Positions 1 through 9,607 are shown, numbered from the stretch's first letter. The stretch is DNA of 64,000 nucleotides from Caballeronia pedi (GCF_001544915.2 NZ_FCOE02000017.1:1-64000); one strand, 5' to 3'. The notes: a model not told the origin generated them from the sequence alone. A program made the numbers and translations.

Positions 1-1
1 C

Positions 2-1138
2 GGCTTCGACCGCGCGCTCGCCTATGCGCTCACCGCCTGCGTGCTGTGGCTGATCTCGAACGCGTTTCCGATCGTCGGCCTCGCGGTCAACGGCGATCTC
101 GTCGAAACCACGTTAATCGGCGCGGTGCGCGTGCTGTATCGCGACGGCATGTGGCCGCTCGCCGGCCTCATCTTCATCACGACGATTCTGATGCCCGCGC
201 TCCAGGCGCTCGCCATGGTGTGGCTGCTGCTGCCGCTGCATCTGAACCACAGGCCGTGGCGCGCCGACGCCGTGTTTCGCCTGCTGCGCATCGCGCGCAA
301 CTGGGGCATGACCGAAGTCCTGATGCTCGGGCTGCTGGTTGCGGTCGTGAAGCTCGCGCATATCGCGTCGGTGGTGACGGGGCCCGCGCTGTGGTCGCTC
401 GCCGCGCTGATGCTGCTGCTGGTCGCGGCGACCTCCTCGTTCGACGAGCGCGCGATGTGGCTGCGCCTCGAAGGCGCGCCGCCCGGCATGGCCGCCGACA
501 CGCCGCTCGCCGGGCGCACGGCGGCGGCGAGCGGCATCTGCGTCTGTCACGATTGCGGCCTGTGCACGCGCGGCATGGCGCGGCATGCGCATCTGTACTG
601 TCCGCGCTGCGGCGCGCGCCTGCACCTGCGCAAGCCGTCGAGCCTGTCGCGCACGTGGGCGTATCTGATCGCGGCGGCGGTGCTCTACATTCCCGCCAAC
701 ACGCTGCCCGTGATGAACACGAGTTCCCTGTTCGGCGCGCAGAAGGACACGATCATGAGCGGCGTCGCGTATCTGTGGCATTCGGGCTCGTGGCCGCTCG
801 CGATCATCGTGTTCATCGCGAGCATCGCGGTGCCGATGCTCAAGATCCTCGCCATCGGCTATCTCGCGGCGACCGCGAATCTGCGCATGACGCAGCAGAG
901 CACGCAGCGCGCGGTCATCTACCGCATCGTCGAGCTGGTGGGCCGCTGGTCGATGCTCGATATCTACGTCATCGCCGTGCTCGTCGCGCTCGTGCAGTTC
1001 AGCGCGATGGCGACGATCGAGGCCGGGCCGGCGGCGATCGCGTTCGGCGCGGTCGTCGTGCTGACGATGTTCGCGGCGATGTCGTTCGATCCGCGCCTCA
1101 TCTGGGATACGCCGCCACCTCCGGAAGAATCAAGATGA
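2..1138 (+). CDS. pqiA: PqiA family integral membrane protein (5' partial)
   Basis: The reading frame is open from the window edge, so the true start lies upstream; at least 379 residues are visible. It contains hydrophobic blocks typical of two PqiA domains and, between them, a Cys4 zinc-ribbon-like segment (CVCHDCGLC followed by CPRCGARL). PqiA proteins are inner-membrane partners of PqiB in envelope lipid trafficking. The stop overlaps the pqiB start as ATGA, indicating translational coupling. The identification rests on the ribbon, the multipass topology and the PqiB/PqiC neighbours. Confidence 0.9.
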   Translation, partial: GFDRALAYALTACVLWLISNAFPIVGLAVNGDLVETTLIGAVRVLYRDGMWPLAGLIFITTILMPALQALAMVWLLLPLHLNHRPWRADAVFRLLRIARNWGMTEVLMLGLLVAVVKLAHIASVVTGPALWSLAALMLLLVAATSSFDERAMWLRLEGAPPGMAADTPLAGRTAAASGICVCHDCGLCTRGMARHAHLYCPRCGARLHLRKPSSLSRTWAYLIAAAVLYIPANTLPVMNTSSLFGAQKDTIMSGVAYLWHSGSWPLAIIVFIASIAVPMLKILAIGYLAATANLRMTQQSTQRAVIYRIVELVGRWSMLDIYVIAVLVALVQFSAMATIEAGPAAIAFGAVVVLTMFAAMSFDPRLIWDTPPPPEESR

Positions 1139-2736
1139 ACACGCCCGGCGATATCCCCGATGCGGAAGTCGCGCCGAAGAAGCGCTGGCGCATTCCGTGG
1201 ATCTGGGTCGTGCCAGCGATCGCGGTGGCGGTCGGCATCTGGCTCGCGGTGCAGACGGTGCTCCAGCAGGGCCCGACCGTCACCATCACGTTCAAGACCG
1301 GCGAAGGCATCGAAGCCGGCAAGACCAAGATCAAGTTCAAGGACGTCGACATCGGCCTCGTGAAGTCGGTCGCGCTGTCGGAGGATTACAAGCATGTGAT
1401 CGCCAAGGCCGAACTGACGCGCGATGCGACCAACATGCTCGTCGACGACACGCGCTTCTGGGTCGTGCGGCCGCGCGTGGCGGGCGGCTCGGTGTCGGGC
1501 ATCGGCACGCTCCTGTCGGGCGCGTATATCGGCATGGATATCGGCCATACGAAGCAGAGCCGGCGCGATTACACCGGGCTCGAAACGCCGCCGGTGTTCG
1601 CGAGTGACGTGCCCGGCCGGCAGTTCATCCTGAAAGCGACGGATCTCGGCTCGGTCGATGTCGGCACGCCGATCTATTTCCGCCGTCTGCAAGTGGGCCA
1701 GGTGACGTCGTTCGAACTCGACAAGGACGGCAGCGGCGTCACGCTGCACGTGTTCGTGAACGCGCCCTACGACCGCTACGTGAACGCCGATTCGCGCTTC
1801 TGGCAGGCGGGCGGCATCGACGTGACGCTCGGCACCGACGGCCTCAAGGTCAACACGCAATCGCTCGTGTCGATCCTGATCGGCGGGCTCGCGTTCGAGA
1901 CGCCGGCGGTGTCGCTCAGCTGGTCGGAGGCGCCGCCCGACACGACCTTCAACCTGTTTCCGACGCGCGCCGAGGCGCTGCGCGTGCAGGAGCGCATCGT
2001 CGACAAATATGTGTTCGACTTCGTCGGCTCGGTGCGCGGCCTGGCCGTGGGTGCGCCGGTGGAATTCCGCGGCATCCAGATCGGCGAGGTGGCGGCCATC
2101 AACACGCGCTTCGACCCGGTCACCAAGCGCATCAGCATACCGGTCGAAATCAAGCTCTATCCGGAGCGCTTCACGTCGCGCTTCACGACCGAGCCGAAGA
2201 GCGGCCGGGTCGTGTCCGACCGGCGCGCGCTCGCGGACGTGCTCGTCTCGCGCGGTTTGCGCGGGCAGTTGCGCACGGGCAGCCTGCTCACCGGCCAGTT
2301 GTATGTGTCGCTCGATTTCTTCCCGAACGCGAAGAAGGCGAGCATCGACTGGAATCGCGACCCGCCCGAATTGCCGACCACGCCGAGCGGCCTCGAATCG
2401 ATGCAGGATTCGATCAACCGCATCATGACGCGCATCGACAAGCTGCCGATCGAGGAACTGACGGCGAGCGCGCGGCAGACGCTCAACAGCACGACCGCGC
2501 TGATGCAGGGTCTCAACACGCAGGTCGTGCCGCAAGCCGCGACGACGCTGGCCGCCGCGCGCGCCGCGCTCGACGCCGCGCATTCGACGCTCATGCCGGA
2601 TTCCGGCCTGCAGCAGGACACGGCCGAAGCGGTCCGCGAACTGACGCGCACCGCGGCCTCGTTCCGCAGTCTCGCGGATTATCTGCAGCAGCATCCGGAA
2701 GCGCTGCTGCGCGGCAAGCCGGAGGACCAGAAGTGA
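1135..2736 (+). CDS. pqiB: PqiB-type MCE (MlaD) domain protein
   Basis: A 533-residue protein with one N-terminal transmembrane helix (about residues 20-42, after a basic segment), then three MCE/MlaD repeats beginning near residues 45, 165 and 285, and a C-terminal helical region. The MCE repeats show features such as KIKFKDVDIG, IYFRRLQVG and VEFRGIQIG. In E. coli PqiB forms a hexameric syringe-like tunnel carrying lipids across the periplasm. The open frame extends far upstream, but the ATG at 1135 overlapping the pqiA stop is the natural start, because upstream codons lie over pqiA in another frame. Confidence 0.93.
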   Translation: MNTPGDIPDAEVAPKKRWRIPWIWVVPAIAVAVGIWLAVQTVLQQGPTVTITFKTGEGIEAGKTKIKFKDVDIGLVKSVALSEDYKHVIAKAELTRDATNMLVDDTRFWVVRPRVAGGSVSGIGTLLSGAYIGMDIGHTKQSRRDYTGLETPPVFASDVPGRQFILKATDLGSVDVGTPIYFRRLQVGQVTSFELDKDGSGVTLHVFVNAPYDRYVNADSRFWQAGGIDVTLGTDGLKVNTQSLVSILIGGLAFETPAVSLSWSEAPPDTTFNLFPTRAEALRVQERIVDKYVFDFVGSVRGLAVGAPVEFRGIQIGEVAAINTRFDPVTKRISIPVEIKLYPERFTSRFTTEPKSGRVVSDRRALADVLVSRGLRGQLRTGSLLTGQLYVSLDFFPNAKKASIDWNRDPPELPTTPSGLESMQDSINRIMTRIDKLPIEELTASARQTLNSTTALMQGLNTQVVPQAATTLAAARAALDAAHSTLMPDSGLQQDTAEAVRELTRTAASFRSLADYLQQHPEALLRGKPEDQK

Positions 2737-3320
2737 TGCGGCCCGCTCTGCTGTCTTTCCTTCTCGTCGCGGCGATGCTCGCCGGATGCCGTTCGCCGCA
2801 GCCGAGTTTCTATCGTCTGAGCGCCGATCCCTCGCTCACCGCCGCGACCACGCGCGCGAACGCGCGGCCCGTGATCGTCGGACCGGTGACGGTGCCCGAT
2901 CTCGTCGACCGGCCGCAGATCGTCACGCGCAACACCAGCAACGAAGTCGCGCTCAACGAGTACGCGCGCTGGGGCGAACCGCTCCGAAGCAGCATCGCGG
3001 ACGCCATCGCGGGCGATCTCGCGTTGCTGCTCGGTTCGAATCGCGTCGCGCCCGCCTCGCGCGCGATCGCGGAGCCGGAAGCGTTGCGCGTGCGCGTCGA
3101 TATCCAGCAGTTCGAATCCGTTCCCGGCGACGCCGTCGCGATCGATGCGCAATGGTCCGTGCGCCGCTTCGGCGACGATAACGCGCTCACCGGCCGCTCG
3201 CTCGTGCGCGAACCCGTCAATGGCGCCGACTGGAACGCGCTCGTGGCCGCGCACAGCCGCGCGCTCGCGAGCGTGAGCCGCGATATCGCCGCGGCGATAC
3301 AGGGCGCCGCGCCGCAGTAA
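2736..3320 (+). CDS. pqiC: PqiC-type ABC transport auxiliary lipoprotein
   Basis: A 194-residue lipoprotein with a short signal peptide and lipobox LAGC (Cys18), followed by the fold typical of the PqiC/YmbA family (SFYRLSADPS near the N-terminus and a conserved NEYARWGEPL segment). PqiC is the outer-membrane partner of PqiB. The pqiB stop and this ATG overlap by one base (TGATG); a GTG at 2733 is an alternative start. It ends the pqi operon and converges on the next gene, with only 9 bases between them. Confidence 0.9.
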   Translation: MRPALLSFLLVAAMLAGCRSPQPSFYRLSADPSLTAATTRANARPVIVGPVTVPDLVDRPQIVTRNTSNEVALNEYARWGEPLRSSIADAIAGDLALLLGSNRVAPASRAIAEPEALRVRVDIQQFESVPGDAVAIDAQWSVRRFGDDNALTGRSLVREPVNGADWNALVAAHSRALASVSRDIAAAIQGAAPQ

Positions 3321-3329
3321 AAACGGGAC

Positions 3330-4337
3330 TCACAGCACGAGACGCGCAGCCTCGTCGAACGCGGCGCCGGCGGGCGGCACGTCGCGCCGCGCAATGCGCA
3401 CGATCTCGACCGCGCGTGTTTGCGGCGGCTGCGTCGGCAGGTGCGCGAGTTCGATCGCGATGTCCGCATGCGGTCCATCGCAGCCCGCTTCCATCAGCAG
3501 GTTCATCTGATTCAGGCACAACTCGCGGTGCGTGAGCGAGATCAGCGCCGCCGGTTCGGCGAGCAGATCGACGATCGTCTGAAGCTGCGTCTCGATGGAA
3601 TCGGCGACCGAGCCCAATGCGGAAAGCGCGGCTTCGTTTTCCTCGAAGTCGCGCTGAAGCCGCGTGGCGTCGCCCGCAACATCGGTGGACGCGATCAGGC
3701 TGCTCATGCCGGCGCCGCGCCGGCCGAGCATGTGCATGCGCGCGTTCAGGAGCGCGCGATGTTCCTGCAGCGCGTCGCGCCGCGCTTCCTGATTCGCGAC
3801 GCGCGACATCGCTTCGAGCGCGAACTGCTCGACGATCCGCTGCACGAGTTCCTGTCTGAGCGCTTCGTCCGTCTCGCTGCAAAAGCGCATGCGCTTGTCT
3901 TCGAAGCCGACTGCCGTGCGCGCGACATCCGAACGCATCGCGCCGTTCTCGACGGCCGAAACGAGCACACGCCGCTCGACGAGCGTCGCGCCCAGCACCG
4001 CGAAGGCGTAATCGGCGGCGATGTTGCCGTCGAACCAGTCGCGCACGTCGCGCGACTCGCCGATGACTTTCGCGATATCGTCGGGCGTCGCGAACTTCGC
4101 GCGCAGCCAGGGATCGTCCGCCCACGCACCGGGCGTTGCATCGCGCGGCGCCGGCAGCGCGGCGACGAGTTCATGCGCATGGTCGAGCGTCTTGACGATG
4201 ACCGACGCAATCCGCGGCTCGTAACGATTCGCGAGCTTCACCTGCGGCGCGACCGCGACGATGCGATCGAGCGCCTGCCTGACGTCTTCGCGCGCGGTGG
4301 TGTCCTCGCGCCTGAAAAGCCAGTTGAACATGCTCAT
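3330..4337 (-). CDS. conserved hypothetical protein (335 aa) coupled to fabI
   Basis: I do not recognise a family. It begins MSMFNWLFRRED and looks like a soluble, largely alpha-helical protein without a signal peptide or membrane helix; the C-terminal half is rich in Glu/Arg/Ala helices (for example EQFALEAMSRVANQEARR). The start is fixed by an ATGA overlap with the fabI stop (4337-4334), implying translational coupling. It is the last gene of a long minus-strand directon of acetate and storage-polymer metabolism. Function unknown. Confidence 0.75.
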   Translation of the reverse strand: MSMFNWLFRREDTTAREDVRQALDRIVAVAPQVKLANRYEPRIASVIVKTLDHAHELVAALPAPRDATPGAWADDPWLRAKFATPDDIAKVIGESRDVRDWFDGNIAADYAFAVLGATLVERRVLVSAVENGAMRSDVARTAVGFEDKRMRFCSETDEALRQELVQRIVEQFALEAMSRVANQEARRDALQEHRALLNARMHMLGRRGAGMSSLIASTDVAGDATRLQRDFEENEAALSALGSVADSIETQLQTIVDLLAEPAALISLTHRELCLNQMNLLMEAGCDGPHADIAIELAHLPTQPPQTRAVEIVRIARRDVPPAGAAFDEAARLVL

Positions 4338-5116
4338 CCCATGATGTGCACGCCGCCGTCCACGTAGAGCGTTTCGCCCGACATGCGGCGCGCGAACGGT
4401 GTCGCGAGGAACGCGCAGGTGAAGCCGACGTCCATGATGTCGACCAGCTCGCCGAGCGGCGCGCGCTCTGCGGCCTCGGTCAGCAGCAGGTCGAAGTCCT
4501 TGAGTCCCGAAGCGGCACGCGTCTTGAGCGGCCCCGGCGAGATCGCGTGGACGCGAATGCCCTGCGGGCCGAGTTCGTAGGCGAGATAGCGCGCGCTCGC
4601 TTCGAGCGCGGCCTTCACCGGGCCCATCACGTTGTAGTTGGGAACCACCTTGTTCGCGCCGTGATAGCTCATCGTGAACATCGTGCCGCCGTCTTTCATG
4701 AGCGGCGCCGCGAGCCGCGCCATGCGCACGAACGAATGGCAGGAGATGTCCATCGCCTTCGCGAAGCCTTCCGCCGAACAGTTCAGCAGACCGCCCTGCA
4801 AATCGTCCTTCGGCGCCCATGCGATCGAATGCACGAGGATGTCGAGCGTGCCCCACTCGCTCGCGATGCGCTCGAACACCGCATCGAGCTGGTCCTGCCT
4901 CGACGCGTCGAGCGGCATGAAGATCGGCGCTTCGAGCGCTTGCGCGAGCGGCTCGACGTAGGGGCGCGCCTTCTCGTCCGCGTGCGTGATGGCGAGATCC
5001 GCGCCCAGTTCGCGAAACGCCTTCGCGCAGCCATAGGCGATCGAATGCTCGTTGGCGATGCCGGTGACGAGCGCCTTTGCGCCCTTCAGCACGGGTTGCG
5101 GGACGTTCACCGTCAT
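4334..5116 (-). CDS. fabI: enoyl-[acyl-carrier-protein] reductase, FabI type
   Basis: A 260-residue SDR-fold enzyme (E. coli FabI has 262). The FabI hallmarks are present: a nucleotide-binding GIANEHSIAYG loop at residues 19-29 in place of the classical TGxxxGIG, and the catalytic Tyr161-x6-Lys168 in PNYNVMGPVKAALE. It would reduce enoyl-ACP with NAD(P)H in fatty acid elongation. The ATG at 5116 overlaps the ackA stop (ATGA). The open frame runs upstream into ackA, but that part is a shadow. A FabI in an acetate/PHB-like operon suggests an accessory copy rather than the housekeeping one. Confidence 0.88.
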   Translation of the reverse strand: MTVNVPQPVLKGAKALVTGIANEHSIAYGCAKAFRELGADLAITHADEKARPYVEPLAQALEAPIFMPLDASRQDQLDAVFERIASEWGTLDILVHSIAWAPKDDLQGGLLNCSAEGFAKAMDISCHSFVRMARLAAPLMKDGGTMFTMSYHGANKVVPNYNVMGPVKAALEASARYLAYELGPQGIRVHAISPGPLKTRAASGLKDFDLLLTEAAERAPLGELVDIMDVGFTCAFLATPFARRMSGETLYVDGGVHIMG

Positions 5117-6303
5117 GCGGATGCTCCTTCGATCAGCGTCAGCGCGTGACGCGCGATCATCAGTTCCTCGTTGGTCGGAATCACCCACGCGCTCACCTTG
5201 CTCGACGCCGTGCTGATGCGCGGGCCGCCGCTCGCGTTGGCCTGCGCATCGAGCTCGATGCCCCACCATGCCGCCTGTTCGCACACGCGCTGGCGAATCT
5301 CCTTCGAATGCTCGCCGATGCCCGCCGTGAACACGACGGCGTCGAGCCCCTGCAATGCCGCGCTCATCGAGCCCAGTTCGCGGCCGATGCGGTACACGTA
5401 CAGATCGATGGCGAAGCGCGCGCGTTCGTCGCTGCTCGCGAGCAGCGCGCGCATGTCGCCCGAAACGCCGGAGACACCGAGCAGGCCCGAGCCGCGATAC
5501 AGCAGGTCTTCGATCTCGCGCGCGTTCATGCCGAGTTCGTCGAGCAGATAGAGGATCACGCCGGGATCGAGATTGCCGCAACGTGTGCCCATCATCAGGC
5601 CGTCGACGGCGGTGAAGCCCATCGTGCTCGCGACGCTCTTGCCGGCAGAAAGCGCGCACAGGCTCGCGCCGTTGCCCAGATGCGCGACGACCGTGCGCCC
5701 GCGCGCCGCGTCCGGCGCGATCTCCGGCAACGCGCTCGCGATGTATTCGTACGAGAGGCCATGAAAACCGTAGCGCCGCACGCCGTTCTTCGTGATCGAT
5801 TCGGGCAGCGCGAACGCCTGCGCGAGCGGGTCCTGCGTCGCATGGAAAGCGGTATCGAAACAGGCGACTTGCGGCAGCCCCGGATTGCGCTCCGCGATGA
5901 TGCGAATGGGCTTCAGATTGTGCGGCTGATGCAGCGGCGCGAGCGGCGTGAGCTTGTCGAGCGCGTCGAGCACTTCCGGGCTCGTCAGTACGGGCTTCGT
6001 GAAATGCGCGCCGCCATGCACGACCCGATGCCCCACGCCGATCAGATGATGCCCCGCGCCGTGTCCGCGCAGGAACGCGCCCAGATGCGCGATGGCTTCG
6101 GCATGTTCGAGCTTCACGCCGTCGCCCCATGCGTGCTCGCCGGTCTTTTCGCCGTTCGCATTGAACGCGACGAAACGCGGCGAGCTGAAGAGGCCTTCCA
6201 CCTGCCCGTGCGTGACGAGCGAGAGCGCCTTGCCCTGCACGTCGAACGCGCTGAACTTGATGCTCGACGAGCCCGCATTCAGAACCAGAATGACGTCGGC
6301 CAT
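5113..6303 (-). CDS. ackA: acetate kinase
   Basis: A 396-residue ASKHA-fold kinase with the N-terminal signature VLNAGSSSIKFSAFD and the conserved blocks GHRVVHGG and VAHLGNGASLCA. It interconverts acetyl phosphate and acetate with ATP formation. It sits 4 bases after the phosphotransacetylase gene and overlaps fabI by ATGA, so acetyl-CoA to acetate conversion with substrate-level ATP synthesis is encoded as one unit. Length matches the family (about 400). Confidence 0.95.
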   Translation of the reverse strand: MADVILVLNAGSSSIKFSAFDVQGKALSLVTHGQVEGLFSSPRFVAFNANGEKTGEHAWGDGVKLEHAEAIAHLGAFLRGHGAGHHLIGVGHRVVHGGAHFTKPVLTSPEVLDALDKLTPLAPLHQPHNLKPIRIIAERNPGLPQVACFDTAFHATQDPLAQAFALPESITKNGVRRYGFHGLSYEYIASALPEIAPDAARGRTVVAHLGNGASLCALSAGKSVASTMGFTAVDGLMMGTRCGNLDPGVILYLLDELGMNAREIEDLLYRGSGLLGVSGVSGDMRALLASSDERARFAIDLYVYRIGRELGSMSAALQGLDAVVFTAGIGEHSKEIRQRVCEQAAWWGIELDAQANASGGPRISTASSKVSAWVIPTNEELMIARHALTLIEGASA

Positions 6304-6307
6304 GGGA

Positions 6308-7246
6308 TCACCCCGCCACTTGCGTTTCTTCGCGACGCTTCGCCGCCACCAGCGCGGCGATGGCGCACGACGCGAGCCGCGATTGCAGCGAATCGGCGCG
6401 GCTCGTCAGTATGATCGGCGCGCGCGCGCCGAGCACGATGCCCGCCGCGTCCGCGCCCGCGAGGAACGACAGGCTTTTCGCGAGCATGTTGCCCGCTTCG
6501 AGGTCCGGCACGATCAGCACGTTCGCGCGGCCCGCGACAGGCGAGTCGATCTTCTTCGTCTGCGCCGCTTCGAGATCGATCGCGTTGTCGAGCGCGAGCG
6601 GCCCGTCGACGAGCGCGCCCGTGATCTGATGGCGGTCCACCATCTTGCAGAGCGCGGCGGCTTCCAGCGTCGAGGGCACTTTCGGGTTCACCGTTTCCAT
6701 CGCCGAGAGAATCGCGACGCGCACCTCGTCGAAGCGCAGCGCGTGGCCGAGATCGATGGCGTTCTGCAGAATGTCGACCTTGTCGGCGAGCGTCGGCAGG
6801 ATGTTGATCGCGGCGTCGCTGATGATGAGCACGTTCTCATGGCCCGGCACGTCCATGATGAAGCAGTGCGAGACGCGCCGCTGCGTGCGCAGTCCGCCTT
6901 CGCGTCTGACGACGGCGGCCATGACTTCGTCGGTGTGCAGGCTGCCTTTCATGAGCGCTTCGGCCTTCGCCTCGCGCACCAGTTCGACCGCCTTTTCCGC
7001 GGCTGCGTGACTGTGCGGCGCATCGACGACGGCCAGGCCCGCGATGTTCAGCCCGCATTGCTCCGCGACCTCGCGGATGCGCTCGCGCGGCCCGACGAGA
7101 ATCGGCGCGATCAGGCCCATCTCGTGCGCCTTGACCGCGCTTTCGAGCGATGTCCGGTCGCAGGGGTGCGCCACCGCCACCGCGAGCGGCGGCAGGGCCC
7201 GGCAAACCTCGATGAGCCGTTCGTACTTCTCGTGCGAATGAACCAT
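6308..7246 (-). CDS. phosphate acetyl/butyryltransferase (short Pta form)
   Basis: A 312-residue protein consisting only of the PTA_PTB catalytic domain (PVLVGPRERI-like N-terminal region; MKGSLHTDEV; SHCFIMDVPG; ISDAAINILP). It lacks the N-terminal P-loop and DRTGG domains of the roughly 700-residue E. coli Pta. It should convert acyl-CoA plus phosphate to acyl phosphate, feeding the adjacent acetate kinase. Similar proteins are sometimes named bifunctional enoyl-CoA hydratase/phosphate acetyltransferase, but no hydratase domain is visible here. Acetyl versus butyryl specificity cannot be read from the sequence. Confidence 0.9.
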   Translation of the reverse strand: MVHSHEKYERLIEVCRALPPLAVAVAHPCDRTSLESAVKAHEMGLIAPILVGPRERIREVAEQCGLNIAGLAVVDAPHSHAAAEKAVELVREAKAEALMKGSLHTDEVMAAVVRREGGLRTQRRVSHCFIMDVPGHENVLIISDAAINILPTLADKVDILQNAIDLGHALRFDEVRVAILSAMETVNPKVPSTLEAAALCKMVDRHQITGALVDGPLALDNAIDLEAAQTKKIDSPVAGRANVLIVPDLEAGNMLAKSLSFLAGADAAGIVLGARAPIILTSRADSLQSRLASCAIAALVAAKRREETQVAG

Positions 7247-7285
7247 ATCGCCTCCCGTGTGAACGTGAGATGCGCCGCCCGCGCC

Positions 7286-9607
7286 TCAGTGCGCGGGCGC
7301 GGAACGTCTTGCTGCACGCGCCGCCTTGACGGGCAGCGCCGCGCGAATGCGCGCGAGCATGTCCTGCTGCGCGGTAGTAGGCTCGTAGCCTTGCATGCGG
7401 CTATCGGCGAGCAGCTTGTCGATGAGCGTGAGGAGCTTCTTGCGATCGCCGTTGTCGCCGAGCAGATCGGGCAGCGTCGCGAGCGCCTGCTCCGGCTCGT
7501 AACGCACGACGATTTCCTGCTCGCCGCGCAGGCGCCGCCATTCGTCGCGCGGCATCTGCGGCAAGTACTCCGCGTAGTCCTCCGCCAGTTCCTGGCGCAG
7601 CACCATGCGCGCGAGCGGCAGCGGTTCGTCGTGCCGCACGAGCAGGCACGCGACGCGCGCGACGGCCTGCGCATAGCCGCCTTGCGCCATCGATGCGAGC
7701 GCTTCCTGCACGAACGGCAGATCGCGCGGATCGGTTGTCTGCGCCGGGTCCTTGTGTTCTTGCGCCTGATGCGCCGAAAACATGTTGCCGTACACGGAGA
7801 AGAACATCGCTTCGGTCGTGGCATCGCGCATCGCGCGATAGAAATCGAGGCTCGCGCTGATCATGTCGGAGCCGCAATGCTCCGCGCGGCGCAGCACGTC
7901 GCGGTCGGTGTCGGGCTGGCGCGCGGCCTTGACCGCCTGCGCCGCGGGGCCGAGCCATGCGAGCCACGGGTTCAGGTCGGAGAACATCCAGCGTTGCGCG
8001 CGCAGCGGATGGAACGCGCGCAGCATCTTCGCGGTCGTGTCGTTCGCGAGCGCCTGCACGAAGGGCTGCGCGAACAGTTCATAGGCGCGCTGATTGAAAT
8101 CCGATACCTGTTTGACGGCTTCGAACGGCAATTCGTCGACACGCTCGAAACGATTGAAGCCGGTCACTTCTTCGAGACGCCGCTCGTGAAAACTCACGTC
8201 GTACTCGATCTTGCCGCCCTCGCCCTTGCGTTCGGCGATTTCCATGCCGTACAGCCCCGGCGGAAACGATTCGATCGCCTCCAGCACCGATGCGATCTGC
8301 GTGTATTCCTTCTTCGCGACCTTGCCGCTCACGAAGATGCCCAGATGCCCGATGCTCTTGTGCATCAGACCGACGATCACCTGTCCGCGCGCCTTGATCT
8401 CGTCGGTGCTGCCGTAGATGTCCGCGACCCAGTTGAACGCCTGCTGCGGCGGCGTGATGTTGTCGCCCATCGACGCAAAGAGAATGATCGGCGACTTGAT
8501 GGCGCGCAGATCGAACGATGCGCCCGACGCACCGCTCACTTCGCCCGACCATAGCTTGTTGCCGACGAACAGATTGCGCGTTATCCATTCGATCTCCTCG
8601 CGGTTCATCAGATAATAGCCGCCCCACCAGCGCTCGAAATCGAGAAAGCGCGGCGGTTCGGTATCGATGTTGGCGAACAGGGTGTAGTACTTGTCCCAGA
8701 AGCTGTTGGCCGGATTGAGGTTCTCGAAGTTCTCGACGAGATACGCGCCGTCGAACTTGCCGTTGCCGAGGTCCGCCGTCAGCGACGCGAGCCAGGTGCC
8801 GCCGAGCATGCCGCCCGAATAGCGCATCGGGTTGTCGCCCTCGCCTTCGCTCCACGCGCCGCTCCAGTACGACATCGGCGCGCCGTTGATGACGAGCGGG
8901 CCGGTATCGTCGGGCTGGGAGCTTGCCAGCATCATCGCGGCCCAGCCGCCCTGGCAATTGCCGACGATCGCGGGCTTCGGGCTCTCCGGATGCAGCTCGC
9001 GCACGTGCCGGACGAACTGCTGCTCGGCCGCGCAGACATCGAGCAAGGTCTGACCGGGCTGCGGGTCGCGGAAGAACGTGACGAAGTACACCGGATGCCC
9101 CGCGCGCAACGCGACGCCCACTTGCGAATCGTCCTTGAAGCCGCCGATGCCGGGACCATGCCCCGCGCGCGGATCGATGATGAGATACGGGCGCTTCAGC
9201 GCATCGATGGTCACGCCCTCGGGCGGCACGATGCGCAACAGCGCGTAGTTCACCGGGCGCGTGAACGTGCGGCCATCGATCAGCATTTCATGGTCGAAAT
9301 GCAGCACCGGTTCGAGACCGCGCTTCGTCTGCTCGACGAAATTATTGCCGCGCTGGCGCAACGTGTCCCAGAACAGCACGGAGCGCTGGATGAGATCGAC
9401 GGCATACGCGTAGCCGCTGAACTGGCCCGTTGCGTTCGCACCCGGACCACTGAAATGATCCGCGCCGCCGTTGCTGAAAAGACGCATGCCCGCATCGCGC
9501 GTGCGCTCGCTGAAATTCTGCTGCGCCACTTCCGCGCGCTTCTGAAACACCCGTGTGACCTTGTCCGCGATGTCCCGGCTGCGCGCCAGTTGATCCCCAT
9601 ACGTCAT
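7286..9607 (-). CDS. DUF3141 family PhaC-like alpha/beta hydrolase
   Basis: A 773-residue protein of the DUF3141 family. After a helical N-terminus (residues 1-100) there is an alpha/beta-hydrolase core with a nucleophile-elbow-like motif GNCQGGW that places Cys218 where PHA synthases carry their catalytic Cys. The C-terminal third is helical and charged and ends in a basic tail (AARAARRSAPAH). It lies 39 bases upstream of the phosphotransacetylase gene in the same direction. Involvement in polyhydroxyalkanoate or acyl-CoA metabolism is an inference from the PhaC-like elbow and the neighbours. Confidence 0.85.
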   Translation of the reverse strand: MTYGDQLARSRDIADKVTRVFQKRAEVAQQNFSERTRDAGMRLFSNGGADHFSGPGANATGQFSGYAYAVDLIQRSVLFWDTLRQRGNNFVEQTKRGLEPVLHFDHEMLIDGRTFTRPVNYALLRIVPPEGVTIDALKRPYLIIDPRAGHGPGIGGFKDDSQVGVALRAGHPVYFVTFFRDPQPGQTLLDVCAAEQQFVRHVRELHPESPKPAIVGNCQGGWAAMMLASSQPDDTGPLVINGAPMSYWSGAWSEGEGDNPMRYSGGMLGGTWLASLTADLGNGKFDGAYLVENFENLNPANSFWDKYYTLFANIDTEPPRFLDFERWWGGYYLMNREEIEWITRNLFVGNKLWSGEVSGASGASFDLRAIKSPIILFASMGDNITPPQQAFNWVADIYGSTDEIKARGQVIVGLMHKSIGHLGIFVSGKVAKKEYTQIASVLEAIESFPPGLYGMEIAERKGEGGKIEYDVSFHERRLEEVTGFNRFERVDELPFEAVKQVSDFNQRAYELFAQPFVQALANDTTAKMLRAFHPLRAQRWMFSDLNPWLAWLGPAAQAVKAARQPDTDRDVLRRAEHCGSDMISASLDFYRAMRDATTEAMFFSVYGNMFSAHQAQEHKDPAQTTDPRDLPFVQEALASMAQGGYAQAVARVACLLVRHDEPLPLARMVLRQELAEDYAEYLPQMPRDEWRRLRGEQEIVVRYEPEQALATLPDLLGDNGDRKKLLTLIDKLLADSRMQGYEPTTAQQDMLARIRAALPVKAARAARRSAPAH

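Noticed and set aside
46..1134. Extension of pqiB upstream into pqiA as a fusion protein
   Set aside because: That part of the frame is Arg-rich nonsense opposite in frame to pqiA; the ATG at 1135 overlaps the pqiA stop.
6092..8554. An 820-residue plus-strand open frame across ackA, pta and the DUF3141 gene
   Set aside because: Arg/His-rich low-complexity translation crossing three clear minus-strand genes.
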